Assembly (NCBI RefSeq): GCF_003264365.1 | Contig: NZ_PYAK01000023.1 | Coordinates: 1 to 64,000 of the forward strand | Reading direction: 5' to 3' | Length of the DNA: 64,000 nucleotides | Source: Micromonospora noduli | GTDB taxonomy: Bacteria; Actinomycetota; Actinomycetes; Mycobacteriales; Micromonosporaceae | Part shown: one piece after another, positions 7,493-14,927 of the stretch | Numbering within the stretch: the first letter of the stretch is position 1 | Layout: each line of letters begins with the position of its first letter | Notes under the pieces: model-generated | Seen by the model: only the letters and a program-made list of their open reading frames with translations | Databases searched by the model: none | Told to the model about the DNA's origin: nothing | Position numbers and translations under genes: made by a program

Positions 7493-8666
7493 GAAAGGCC
7501 CGTTCGGCCGCGTTGTGCGTCAGGGCGACGGCCGTCCGGTACGCCTCGACGGCCTCCCCGCGCCGGCCGAGCCGAGCCAGCAGGTCGGCGCGGACCACGT
7601 GGTAGACGTGGAAGCCGACCAGTTCGAGGCGGTCCACCTCGGTCAGCGCCGCCGCCGCACCGGACACCTCGGCGAGCGCGACGGCCCGGTTCAGCGCCAC
7701 CACCGGGCTGGGGGCGACGACCGTCAGCTGGTCGTACAGCTGAAGGATCTGGGCCCAGTCGGTGTCGGGGGCGCGCCGCGCGGCGCTGTGCACGGCGGCG
7801 ATCGCGGCCTGGATCTGGTACGGGCCCGGCCGGTCGCGGCGCAGGCAGCGACGCACCAGCGCCTGCCCCTCGGTGATCAACTCGGCGTCCCACCGGGCCC
7901 GGTCCTGGCTCGGCAGCGCCACCAGCTGACCCTCGGCGTTGGTCCGCGCTGCCCGGCGGGCTTCGGTCAGGAGCATCAGGGCGAGCAGACCGAGCGCCTC
8001 CGGCTCGTCCGGCATCAGCTCGACCAGCAGCCGGGTCAACCGGATCGCCTCGGCGCACAGCTCAGCGCGGACCAGGTGCGGGCCGGCGCTGGCCGTGTAC
8101 CCCTCGTTGAAGATCAGGTAGAGCACCGCGAGAACCGCGTGCAGCCGGTCGGGCAGGTCGGCGTCGCGGGGCACGCGGTACGGGATCCCCGCGTTGCGGA
8201 TCTTCGACTTGGCGCGGACCAGCCGCTGCGCCATGGTCGGCTCCGGCACCAGGAAGGCTCGGGCGATCTCGGCGGTGCTCAGTCCGCCGAGCAGCCGCAG
8301 GGTGAGGGCGACCCGGGTGTTCGGGGCGAGCGCCGGATGGCAGCAGGTGAAGATCAGCCGTAGCCGGTCGTCGTGCACCGGTCCCTCCTCGACGGGACTG
8401 TCGGCGGCGAACAACAGAGTCGCCTGGGCGTGCCGGTCGACCCGGGACGCGTCGCGGCGCAGCCGGTCGATCGCCCGGTGCCGGGCCGTGGTGATGATCC
8501 AGCCGGCCGGACTGGGCGGCAGACCGGTCGTCGGCCAGCGCGCCACCGCGACGACGAAAGCCTCCTGGACGGCCTCCTCGGCGAGGTCGATGTCGCCGAG
8601 GAGGCGAACCAGGACGGCGACCGCGCGGCCGTACTCGGCGCGGAACACCGCCTCCACGTCGGGCAC
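7446..8666 (-). CDS. ECF RNA polymerase sigma factor with C-terminal extension (ECF42-like)
   Basis: A 406-residue sigma factor. Region 2 (LLGDIDLAEEAVQEAFVVAVARW, then GWIITTARHRAIDRLRR) and region 4 (LTLRLLGGLSTAEIARAFLVPEPTMAQRLVRAKSKI) occupy the first 180 or so residues. A long helical TPR-like extension follows, containing YLIFNEGYTAS. This layout, together with a YCII gene just upstream, is that of the ECF42 group, in which the extension replaces a separate anti-sigma factor. The GTG at 8666 begins VPDVEAVFRAEYG and lies two bases beyond the YCII stop, so the two are probably cotranscribed. The 3' end overlaps the DUF885 gene by 47 bp. Confidence 0.85.
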   Translation of the reverse strand: MPDVEAVFRAEYGRAVAVLVRLLGDIDLAEEAVQEAFVVAVARWPTTGLPPSPAGWIITTARHRAIDRLRRDASRVDRHAQATLLFAADSPVEEGPVHDDRLRLIFTCCHPALAPNTRVALTLRLLGGLSTAEIARAFLVPEPTMAQRLVRAKSKIRNAGIPYRVPRDADLPDRLHAVLAVLYLIFNEGYTASAGPHLVRAELCAEAIRLTRLLVELMPDEPEALGLLALMLLTEARRAARTNAEGQLVALPSQDRARWDAELITEGQALVRRCLRRDRPGPYQIQAAIAAVHSAARRAPDTDWAQILQLYDQLTVVAPSPVVALNRAVALAEVSGAAAALTEVDRLELVGFHVYHVVRADLLARLGRRGEAVEAYRTAVALTHNAAERAFLTARATALSARLPPG

Positions 8667-8668
8667 TG

Positions 8669-9025
8669 TCAGTTGCCGGCCCCGCCCTGGAAGGGGCGCA
8701 CCTCGATCGGCAGGGTGGTGGCCAACGCGTAACGGCGACCCCAGTGCAGGGCGGCGTCCAGGTCCGGCACGTCGATGATGGTGATGCCGCCGAGGTACTC
8801 CTTGCCCTCCACGAACGGTCCGTCGGTGATGAGCACCTCGCCGTCGCGGGGACGCAGCACGGTGGCGGTCTCCGGGCCGTGCAGGCCCTGCCCGAAGACC
8901 CACGACCCGGTGGACGCCAACTCGTCGCGCAGCTCGCCGAGCTGACGCATCACCCCGGCCAGGAACTCCGGCTCCGGCGGCAGCTCACCCTGCGGCTGGT
9001 GGATGCTGAGCAGGTAGCGCGTCAT
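8669..9025 (-). CDS. YCII-related (DGPF domain) protein
   Basis: A 118-residue YCII/DGPF-domain protein starting MTRYLLSIHQPQGELPPEP, with the family segment LRPRDGEVLITDGPFVEGKEYLGG containing the D-G-P-F signature. The ATG at 9025 has a strong GAGGAGG ribosome-binding site. It is the first gene of a two-gene unit with the sigma factor. DGPF proteins are characteristic partners and likely targets of ECF42 sigma factors. Their biochemical role is unclear; some relatives are proposed to be small enzymes or ligand-binding proteins. Confidence 0.85.
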   Translation of the reverse strand: MTRYLLSIHQPQGELPPEPEFLAGVMRQLGELRDELASTGSWVFGQGLHGPETATVLRPRDGEVLITDGPFVEGKEYLGGITIIDVPDLDAALHWGRRYALATTLPIEVRPFQGGAGN

Positions 9026-9073
9026 TGTTCCTCCTCACGGACGGCCGGCCCGTCGCCGACCTCTCATCCTCCA

Positions 9074-9100
9074 CACGATCGGCCGCCGCCCAGATCGACA
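9074..9100 (-). promoter_or_regulatory. ECF42-type promoter upstream of the YCII gene
   Basis: On the minus strand TGTCGA (9100-9095) is followed after 17 bases by CGTG (9077-9074), about 50 bp upstream of the YCII start. TGTCGA is the -35 sequence I recall for ECF42 factors, whose -10 is CG(A/T)C; here the last -10 base differs. This suggests that the sigma factor activates its own operon. Confidence 0.5.
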
Positions 9101-9208
9101 GGCCGGCGGAAAATACTCGGCGGCCGACCCGGCCCCGGTGTGTGCCGTGACCGGGGCCGGTAGTCATGGCTGCGGCCGTTGTGGGTAGACCGCGGTGTGG
9201 TCGACGGT

Positions 9209-10519
9209 ATGCGCGTGATCGTGGTCGGCGCCGGCTTCTCCGGTCTCGCGGCCGCGTTGGCGCTGAGCCGCGCCGGTGCCCAGGTGCGGGTGCTGGAGGC
9301 CCGCGACCGGGTGGGCGGTCGGGTGTTGACCCGCTGGCTGCCCGAGCTCACGCAACTCGACCTGGGGGCGCAGTGGATCGGGCCGACCCAGGACCGGATG
9401 TACGCGTTGGTCGCCGAGCACGGGCTGGCCACCTTCGCCTCGGCATCGGTCGGCGCGACCACAGTGCTCTGGGCCGGTGAGCGCCGGGCCGAGCCGCCGG
9501 CGCAGGTGGGCCGGGTACTCGGTCTGCTCGACGAGTACGCGGCACGTCTGGACCCGGCCGCACCCTGGGCGACGCCGGAGGCCGCACTGTGGGACCGGAC
9601 GACCCTCGGCGGTTGGCTCGCCGCCACGGCCGGGGACGACGACACCGCCGACTACCTGGGGCGGGTGCTCGCCGGCGGGCTGCTGGCCACCGGTGCGGAC
9701 GAGCTGTCCCTGTTGCACCTGCTGTTCTACCTGCGCAGCGCCGGCGGGACCGGGCCGTTGCTGGGGATGGCTGGCGGCGCGCAGCAGGACCGGATCGTGG
9801 GCGGGCCGCCGGCGCTGGCCGAACGGATGGCCACCGCTCTGCCGCCGGGCGCGCTGACGTTGGCCGCGCCGGTGCGGGCCATCGAACAGACCGTCGACGG
9901 CGCGACGGCGTGGACCGACACCGGGCCCGTTGACGGCGACGCCGTGGTGGTCGCGCTGGCTCCGGCACTGGCCGGCCGGATCCGGTACGACCCGCCGCTG
10001 CCCCCGCTGCGTGACGGGCTCACCCAGCGCATGCCGATGGGTTCGGCGCTGAAGGTGCACGCCGTCTACCCGGAGCCGTTCTGGCGTGCCGACGGGCGCT
10101 CCGGGGTGGCCACCAGCAGCGCCGGTCCGCTCACCGAGACGGTCGACAACTCCACCCCGACCTCGCCGCTCGGGGTGCTGACCGGGTTCAGCTACTCCTC
10201 GGACGCCGCCACGCTGCGCGGCATGTCCCCCGGGCGGCGTCGGCGATGCCTGCTGGAAGCGTTCGCCAGCGTGGTCGGGCCACGAGCCGAGGACCCGGTG
10301 GATCTCGTCGAGTACGACTGGTCGGTCGACGAGTGGACCCGGGGCTGCTTCTCCGGTGCGCTCACCCCGGGCACGTGGCGGACGTACGGCCCGCACCTGC
10401 GGACGCCGGTGGGGCGGGTGTACTGGGCGGGCACCGAGACGGCGACCCGTTGGAGTGGTTACCTGGAGGGCGCGGTGCTCGCCGGTGAACGGGCGGCGGC
10501 CGAGGTGCTGGCCGGCTGA
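9209..10519 (+). CDS. Flavin-dependent amine oxidase family protein
   Basis: A 436-residue FAD oxidoreductase. The dinucleotide-binding fold is at the N-terminus (VIVVGAGFSGLAAALALSRAG, then LEARDRVGGRV), and the C-terminus holds the second FAD motif (YWAGTETATRWSGYLEGAVLAGERAA). This matches monoamine/putrescine oxidase-type flavoproteins, which oxidise amines to aldehydes with H2O2 release. No signal peptide is present. I chose the ATG at 9209 because it directly precedes the first beta strand; TTG and GTG codons at 9179 and 9197 are in frame but would add unrelated residues. The substrate cannot be assigned. Confidence 0.8.
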   Translation: MRVIVVGAGFSGLAAALALSRAGAQVRVLEARDRVGGRVLTRWLPELTQLDLGAQWIGPTQDRMYALVAEHGLATFASASVGATTVLWAGERRAEPPAQVGRVLGLLDEYAARLDPAAPWATPEAALWDRTTLGGWLAATAGDDDTADYLGRVLAGGLLATGADELSLLHLLFYLRSAGGTGPLLGMAGGAQQDRIVGGPPALAERMATALPPGALTLAAPVRAIEQTVDGATAWTDTGPVDGDAVVVALAPALAGRIRYDPPLPPLRDGLTQRMPMGSALKVHAVYPEPFWRADGRSGVATSSAGPLTETVDNSTPTSPLGVLTGFSYSSDAATLRGMSPGRRRRCLLEAFASVVGPRAEDPVDLVEYDWSVDEWTRGCFSGALTPGTWRTYGPHLRTPVGRVYWAGTETATRWSGYLEGAVLAGERAAAEVLAG

Positions 10520-10532
10520 GCGGCACGACCGC

Positions 10533-10565
10533 GGCCGGCCCGGTCTCGGCGGGACCGGGCCGGCC
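10533..10565. terminator. Bidirectional hairpin between convergent genes
   Basis: Perfect 13-bp arms (10533-10545 and 10553-10565) enclose a 7-base loop in the gap between the amine oxidase and the discoidin protein genes. There is no T tract, as is common in actinomycete terminators. A second weaker GC-rich repeat follows to about 10620. Confidence 0.6.
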
Positions 10566-10628
10566 ACGGCCCTGGGTGCTACCCGGCCGACCCGGTCCCG
10601 GAGGATCGGGCCGGCGCGGGCGCCCCGG

Positions 10629-13265
10629 TCAGGGGTAGGTGGTCAGGTACACCTGCTGGTTGGCCGCGTTCGCGGTGCCACCGGCGTTGTTGATTACCCG
10701 GTTGATGGTGCCGACGCCTCCGAGCGAGACGGTCACCATGTTCGTGAAGCGCACGTTCGGGTTGTTGGGCACCTCGAAGGCCCGCTCCTCCACGACCGCG
10801 GGATTGACGTTGAAGTAGCTGTAGCTACCCAGCCCGAACGCCTGGTGGCTGGTCACCGAATCGGCCACCTTGTACGCGGCGTAGCCCCGGGTCGACCCGT
10901 TCATCCAGGCTGCCTGGTTGGGCGGGTCGTACGGCAGTTCGTTCTGGTAGAAGTACGTCCGGCCGCCGTTGCCGTTCCAGATGGTCTGGTACTTCTGGTA
11001 GTGCTCGACGAAGAGGCCGTACATGGTCACGTTGTCGCCGTTGACGGTGAGCCCGGTGTCGGCGGTGTTCAGCGTCCAGCCGGTCGGTACGCCGCTGGCG
11101 GCGTGGTCAGCCCGCCACAGCCACATGTGGTCGCCGATCACGTTGTCGCTGTTGACCGTCAGCGTGTTGGTGGCCTTGCCGACGTGCGGCCCCCCGATGC
11201 GGAAGAACACGTCGTGCAGCGAGGTCGGGTTCGTGGCGTGACTCGCGGACGAGCCGGACGGCCCGACCTCCATCAGCACCGGCGAGTTCGTCGTGCCGGC
11301 CTCGAACATGATGCCGGCCACCTTCACGCCGTCCACATCGGCCACCCGCATGCCCACCGCACCGTTGTCGGCCTGGATGGTGGCCAGGCCGAGACCGAGG
11401 ACGACAGTGTCGGCCCGGTTGACCTGGATCGGCTCGGTGACGCGGTGCACGCCCGGGGTGAAGAGCAGGTGCCGCCCCTGGGCGAGGGCCGCGTTGATGG
11501 TGGCGGCGCTGGTGCCGGGCTGGACCACGTAGAACTGCGACAGCGAGATGGACGAGCCGGCCGGGGTCTTGTTGTACCAGCTGGTTCCGGTCGAGTTGGT
11601 GCGCAGCGCCGGCACGAAGACCCGGTACTCACCGGTGCCGTCGACGTACAGGAACGGCTTCTCCCGGACCTGTGGGGTCTGCGGGATGACGGTGTGCGAC
11701 GGGTTGGGGAAGCTCGGCGCGGGAGCGCCGTTGACGCCCTGGAAGACCATGTTCCACACCGAGCCGGTCCAGCCGTTGCCGAACTCGCTGTTGCGGGAGT
11801 ACCACTGCTGCTGCGAGCCGGAGACGACCAGGCCGTCGATGCGGGTGTCGGCCATCAGGCCACCGCTGGACCAGCCGTCGCCGCCGTTCCAGAGCTGGAT
11901 CTGGTTCTGCGCGCCGCGCAGGTGCATCCGCCGGTACGGCGCCGCCTGGGACACCGCCCAGCGCTCCACGGTCTGCCCGGCGGGCAGGGTGACCGACAGG
12001 TTCTCGGCGGCCCGCCAGAAGTTCTGGGTGGCGTTGCCGCCGAACCAGAACGCCTCGGCACGCACGTGGCCGTTGAGGTTGACGTCGTCGGGGCTCATGC
12101 CGAGGCCGGCGACCTGGGTGAAGAAGCCGAGGTTGACGTCGGCGGTGTAGTTGCCGGGCTTGAACAGCACCGCGTAGCGCTGCGGGCCGAACTGGTTGGT
12201 CTCCTGCTGGGTGAAGAGGGTGTTCAGTCGACTCTGGATGGTTGACGTCGGCGTGCTGGGGTCGAAGACGAACGTGTTCGGCCCGAGGTTCGGATTGCGC
12301 GGGTCGGTCGTGTCGACCGGGGGCTCGCCGGTCCCGCCGCCGGTGGTGTTCACCGCCAGTTCCCAGAGCGAGTAGCCGTAGGCGGTGCCCCGCGCGGTGC
12401 CGTACATCCGCAGGTAGCGCCCGCTGCCGGTGACGGTGAGGGACTGCGTGCCGCCGGTGGCCGTGGTGGTGGAGTAGATCGTGGTCCAGGTGGACCCGTC
12501 GGCCGAGGTCTGGAGCTGGAAGGCCCGGGCGTACGCGGCCTCCCAGATGAGCACCACCCGGCAGATGGTGCGGGTGCTGCCGAGGTCGACGCGCAGCCAC
12601 TGCGGGTCGCTGGCGGTGCTGGCCCAGCGGGTGCCCGTGTTGCCGTCGACCGCCGCGGATGCCGCGAGGCCGGCGTCCTGGCTGGACGAGGCGGTCGCCG
12701 AGCTGCCCTGCGCGACGTTGGTGCTGCCGCAGGTCGGCGTGGTGCCGCCGGTCTCGCCGTACACCTGGAACTCCCAGAGCGAGTAGCCGTAACCGGTGCC
12801 CCGGGCGGTGCCGTTCATCCGTACGTAGCGGCCGGCGCCGGTGACGGTGAGGTTCTGGGTGCCACCGGTGCCGGTGGTGGTCGAGTAGATCGTCGTCCAG
12901 GTGGCCCCGTCGTCGGAGGTCTGGAGCTGGAAGGCCCGGCCGTAGGCGCCCTCCCAGAGCAGGTTGACCTGGCTGATGGTGGCCCGGGCGCCCAGGTCGA
13001 CCTGGAGCCACTGCGGGTCGCTGAACGCGCTGGCCCAGCGGGTGCCGGTGTTGCCGTCGACGGCCGCGGAGGCCGGGGTGCCGGCGTTCTCGCTGGACGA
13101 GGCGGTGGCGGGGCGGCCCTGGGACAGCAGGGTGGGCGCGGCCTGCGCGGGCGCGGTGGCACCGGTCGGGGTGAGCGCCGCGACCAGGGCCACGGTGAGC
13201 CCGACGAGCAGGTGCCGGACGGCGCGTCGAGGACGCGGGCGTACGGATGTTGCACGAGATGTCAT
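10629..13265 (-). CDS. Secreted protein with two discoidin (F5/8C) domains and a beta-helix domain
   Basis: An 878-residue secreted protein. A signal peptide is clear (basic MTSRATSVRPRPRRAVR, hydrophobic core LLVGLTVALVAALTP, cleavage after AQA near residue 42). Two F5/8 type C domains follow (about 45-170 and 180-312), each with ASSSxxAG, NTGTRWAS, DPQWLxVDLG and YGYSLWEFQVY-type motifs. The rest (330-878) is Asn/Gly-rich, with repeated short strands typical of a right-handed beta-helix such as pectate lyases or GH55 beta-1,3-glucanases. It probably attacks or binds an extracellular polysaccharide and supplies the adjacent sugar importer; the exact activity is not assignable. The two discoidin domains repeat with a 411-bp period. 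A LacI-type box lies upstream. Confidence 0.75.
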   Translation of the reverse strand: MTSRATSVRPRPRRAVRHLLVGLTVALVAALTPTGATAPAQAAPTLLSQGRPATASSSENAGTPASAAVDGNTGTRWASAFSDPQWLQVDLGARATISQVNLLWEGAYGRAFQLQTSDDGATWTTIYSTTTGTGGTQNLTVTGAGRYVRMNGTARGTGYGYSLWEFQVYGETGGTTPTCGSTNVAQGSSATASSSQDAGLAASAAVDGNTGTRWASTASDPQWLRVDLGSTRTICRVVLIWEAAYARAFQLQTSADGSTWTTIYSTTTATGGTQSLTVTGSGRYLRMYGTARGTAYGYSLWELAVNTTGGGTGEPPVDTTDPRNPNLGPNTFVFDPSTPTSTIQSRLNTLFTQQETNQFGPQRYAVLFKPGNYTADVNLGFFTQVAGLGMSPDDVNLNGHVRAEAFWFGGNATQNFWRAAENLSVTLPAGQTVERWAVSQAAPYRRMHLRGAQNQIQLWNGGDGWSSGGLMADTRIDGLVVSGSQQQWYSRNSEFGNGWTGSVWNMVFQGVNGAPAPSFPNPSHTVIPQTPQVREKPFLYVDGTGEYRVFVPALRTNSTGTSWYNKTPAGSSISLSQFYVVQPGTSAATINAALAQGRHLLFTPGVHRVTEPIQVNRADTVVLGLGLATIQADNGAVGMRVADVDGVKVAGIMFEAGTTNSPVLMEVGPSGSSASHATNPTSLHDVFFRIGGPHVGKATNTLTVNSDNVIGDHMWLWRADHAASGVPTGWTLNTADTGLTVNGDNVTMYGLFVEHYQKYQTIWNGNGGRTYFYQNELPYDPPNQAAWMNGSTRGYAAYKVADSVTSHQAFGLGSYSYFNVNPAVVEERAFEVPNNPNVRFTNMVTVSLGGVGTINRVINNAGGTANAANQQVYLTTYP

Positions 13266-13366
13266 GACATCGCCTGTCGATAGGGGTTACGGGGGGTGCC
13301 GCGCGGATGGGATCGGCTCGCCCCGTGGCGCCGTGGGTGGTGCCGCCGATGCGGCGTCGCGGGTCG

Positions 13367-13378
13367 GAGAGCGCTCTC
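13367..13378. promoter_or_regulatory. LacI-type operator, GAGAGCGCTCTC
   Basis: A perfect 12-bp palindrome about 100 bp upstream of the discoidin protein start. It has the AGCGCT core found in actinobacterial LacI-family operators (for example the CebR box). The same core, with different flanks, precedes the ThuA/dehydrogenase gene (46851) and the subtilase gene (56929). It lies just downstream of a candidate promoter, where a bound repressor would block transcription. Confidence 0.65.
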
Positions 13379-13383
13379 GTAGG

Positions 13384-13413
13384 AGTGTTGCGGCGAGATT
13401 GCGACGGCGTCAA
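13384..13413 (-). promoter_or_regulatory. Candidate promoter for the discoidin/beta-helix gene
   Basis: On the minus strand TTGACG (13413-13408) and AACACT (13389-13384) are 18 bases apart, with the GAGAGCGCTCTC box starting five bases further downstream. The -35 is good and the -10 lacks the leading T. A 5-3-5 palindrome (ATAAC-TTC-GTTAT, 13425-13437) lies just upstream in an AT-rich patch. Confidence 0.4.
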
Positions 13414-13492
13414 GACATCGATCTATAACTTCGTTATTTATCCCGAGGATTCTTTTTGGGTAATTTGCCGACGGCGCCGCAGTCGTCCCCGC

Positions 13493-14692
13493 TCAGCGGC
13501 GGACGCCACCCTCGGTGAGGAAGCGGGCGATCGGGAGGGTTGCCGCGCCCAGCGCCACCGCGTCCACCCCGAGCCGGCACAACTCGATCGACGCCTGCTC
13601 GTACGGCTGGCGTAGCGCCTGCCGGCCTGCCGCCTCCCGCACGGCCGGCAGCAGGTCGCCGAGGGCCATCGCCGCCCAGCCGCCGAGCACCACGCGCTCC
13701 GGGTTGAACAGGTTGATCAGGTTGGCCACCCCGGCGCCGAGGTAGCCGGCGGTGTCCTCCAGCACGCGTCGGGCGGTGGCCGAGGTCTCGGCGGCGGCGA
13801 CCAACGCGGCGATCTGGGACTCCTCGTCCTCGCCCGGCACCGGTCGACCGCGGCGCGCCTCCCGGTAGCGGTCGATGATCGCCTCCGCCCCCACGTACGC
13901 CTCCAGGCACCCGCGCGCGCCGCACCGGCAGACCCGGCCGCCGTACACCAGCGTGGTGTGCCCCCACTCCCCCGCGCTGCTGGACGCGCCCCGGTAGGTG
14001 GCGCCGTTGGTCACCACCGACGCGCCCACCCCGGAGCCGACAAGCGCGAAGACGGCGTGCCGGGCGCCCCGGCCGGCGCCGAACCACATCTCGGCCTGGC
14101 CGAGGGTCTTCGCGCCGTTGTCGATGTGCAGCGGCAGGTCGGTGCCGGCGCCGATCAGACGCTCCAGCGGCACCCCGTCCCAGCCGAGAGCCTGGGCGTG
14201 CACGACGGCCTCGGTGCCCTGCTCGACCACGCCGGAGACGCCGATGCCGACGCCGAGCACATCGCCGGGGGCCACCCCGGCCTGGCCGGTGACCGCCTCG
14301 ATGCCGGCCAGCACGTGCCCGGCCACCAGGTCGGGCTCGGTGCGGGCCGGGTCGAGCGGGTACTCGACGCTGGCCAGCAGGGTCATCGCGAAGTCGAACA
14401 GCTCCACCCGGACCCGGGTCTCGCCGACGTCCACGCCGATCAGGAAGGCGAAGCGGGGCGCGATCCGCAGCAGCATGCTGGGCCGGCCGCCGTCGGACTC
14501 GGCGGCGCCGGCCTCGACGACCAGCCCTTCGTCGATCATGTCGGCCACCACGTTGCTGACCGCAGGTTGGCTCAGCCCGGTGCTGCGCACCAGGTCCTGC
14601 CGGGTGAGCGGGCCGTCCAGGAAGAGCTTGGTCAGCAGGGCGGACCGGTTGCGCAACCGCACGCTGCGGTTGGTGGCTCGCGCCAGCTCCAC
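13493..14692 (-). CDS. ROK family transcriptional repressor
   Basis: A 399-residue ROK regulator. An N-terminal winged helix (LLTKLFLDGPLTRQDLVRSTG, then LSQPAVSNVVADMIDEGLV) precedes a sugar-kinase-like domain with the phosphate-binding loop GVDVGETRVRVELFDF and the ROK zinc site CRCGARGCLEAYV. The GTG at 14692 has GAGGTGA upstream. It is divergent from the sugar importer operon across a 235-bp gap with an AT-rich inverted repeat on the importer promoter. It probably represses import and hydrolysis of a beta-glucoside and is induced by the sugar. Because the kinase-like motifs are retained, a residual kinase role cannot be excluded. Confidence 0.85.
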   Translation of the reverse strand: MELARATNRSVRLRNRSALLTKLFLDGPLTRQDLVRSTGLSQPAVSNVVADMIDEGLVVEAGAAESDGGRPSMLLRIAPRFAFLIGVDVGETRVRVELFDFAMTLLASVEYPLDPARTEPDLVAGHVLAGIEAVTGQAGVAPGDVLGVGIGVSGVVEQGTEAVVHAQALGWDGVPLERLIGAGTDLPLHIDNGAKTLGQAEMWFGAGRGARHAVFALVGSGVGASVVTNGATYRGASSSAGEWGHTTLVYGGRVCRCGARGCLEAYVGAEAIIDRYREARRGRPVPGEDEESQIAALVAAAETSATARRVLEDTAGYLGAGVANLINLFNPERVVLGGWAAMALGDLLPAVREAAGRQALRQPYEQASIELCRLGVDAVALGAATLPIARFLTEGGVRR

Positions 14693-14743
14693 TCGTCACC
14701 TCGTTCCCGTCGGCCGTTCGAGGCGACTGTAACCGCCTCGTGC

Positions 14744-14772
14744 TTGACGACCCACCAGCCAGCAACTTTAAT
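14744..14772 (+). promoter_or_regulatory. Sigma70-type promoter of the sugar importer operon
   Basis: TTGACG (14744-14749) and TTTAAT (14767-14772) are separated by 17 bases, one mismatch from each consensus hexamer and unusually good for this genome. Transcription would start near 14779, leaving a leader of about 150 bases before the binding-protein GTG. Confidence 0.6.
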
Positions 14773-14788
14773 GACGACATAATTTAAG
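14766..14788. promoter_or_regulatory. AT-rich inverted repeat over the importer -10, candidate ROK operator
   Basis: Arms CTTTAATG (14766-14773) and AATTTAAG (14781-14788) match at six of eight positions around a 7-base spacer. The repeat covers the -10 and the predicted transcription start. ROK regulators commonly bind AT-rich palindromes, so the divergent ROK protein is the natural candidate. Confidence 0.5.
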
Positions 14789-14927
14789 CCGTGATGTAAC
14801 TCCCGGGAAACGCCGACGGACCCCGACGGCGCACCCCCGAACCCTGTCCGCAGCCGGCCCCCGTCGCCCGACCCCTATCGGTGACGAAGGCCGGCGGACC
14901 CCCACCACGCACCGGAAGGGCTGACCC

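Noticed and set aside
7446..8903. Longer sigma-factor frame starting at 8903
   Set aside because: The additional N-terminal residues are read from the YCII gene in another frame. The GTG at 8666 matches the expected sigma region 2 start and the coupling with YCII.
13425..13437. ATAACTTCGTTAT palindrome resembling a loxP arm
   Set aside because: Only ten bases match one loxP arm; the 8-bp spacer and second arm are missing and no recombinase of that type is near. It is kept only as a small palindrome in the promoter region.
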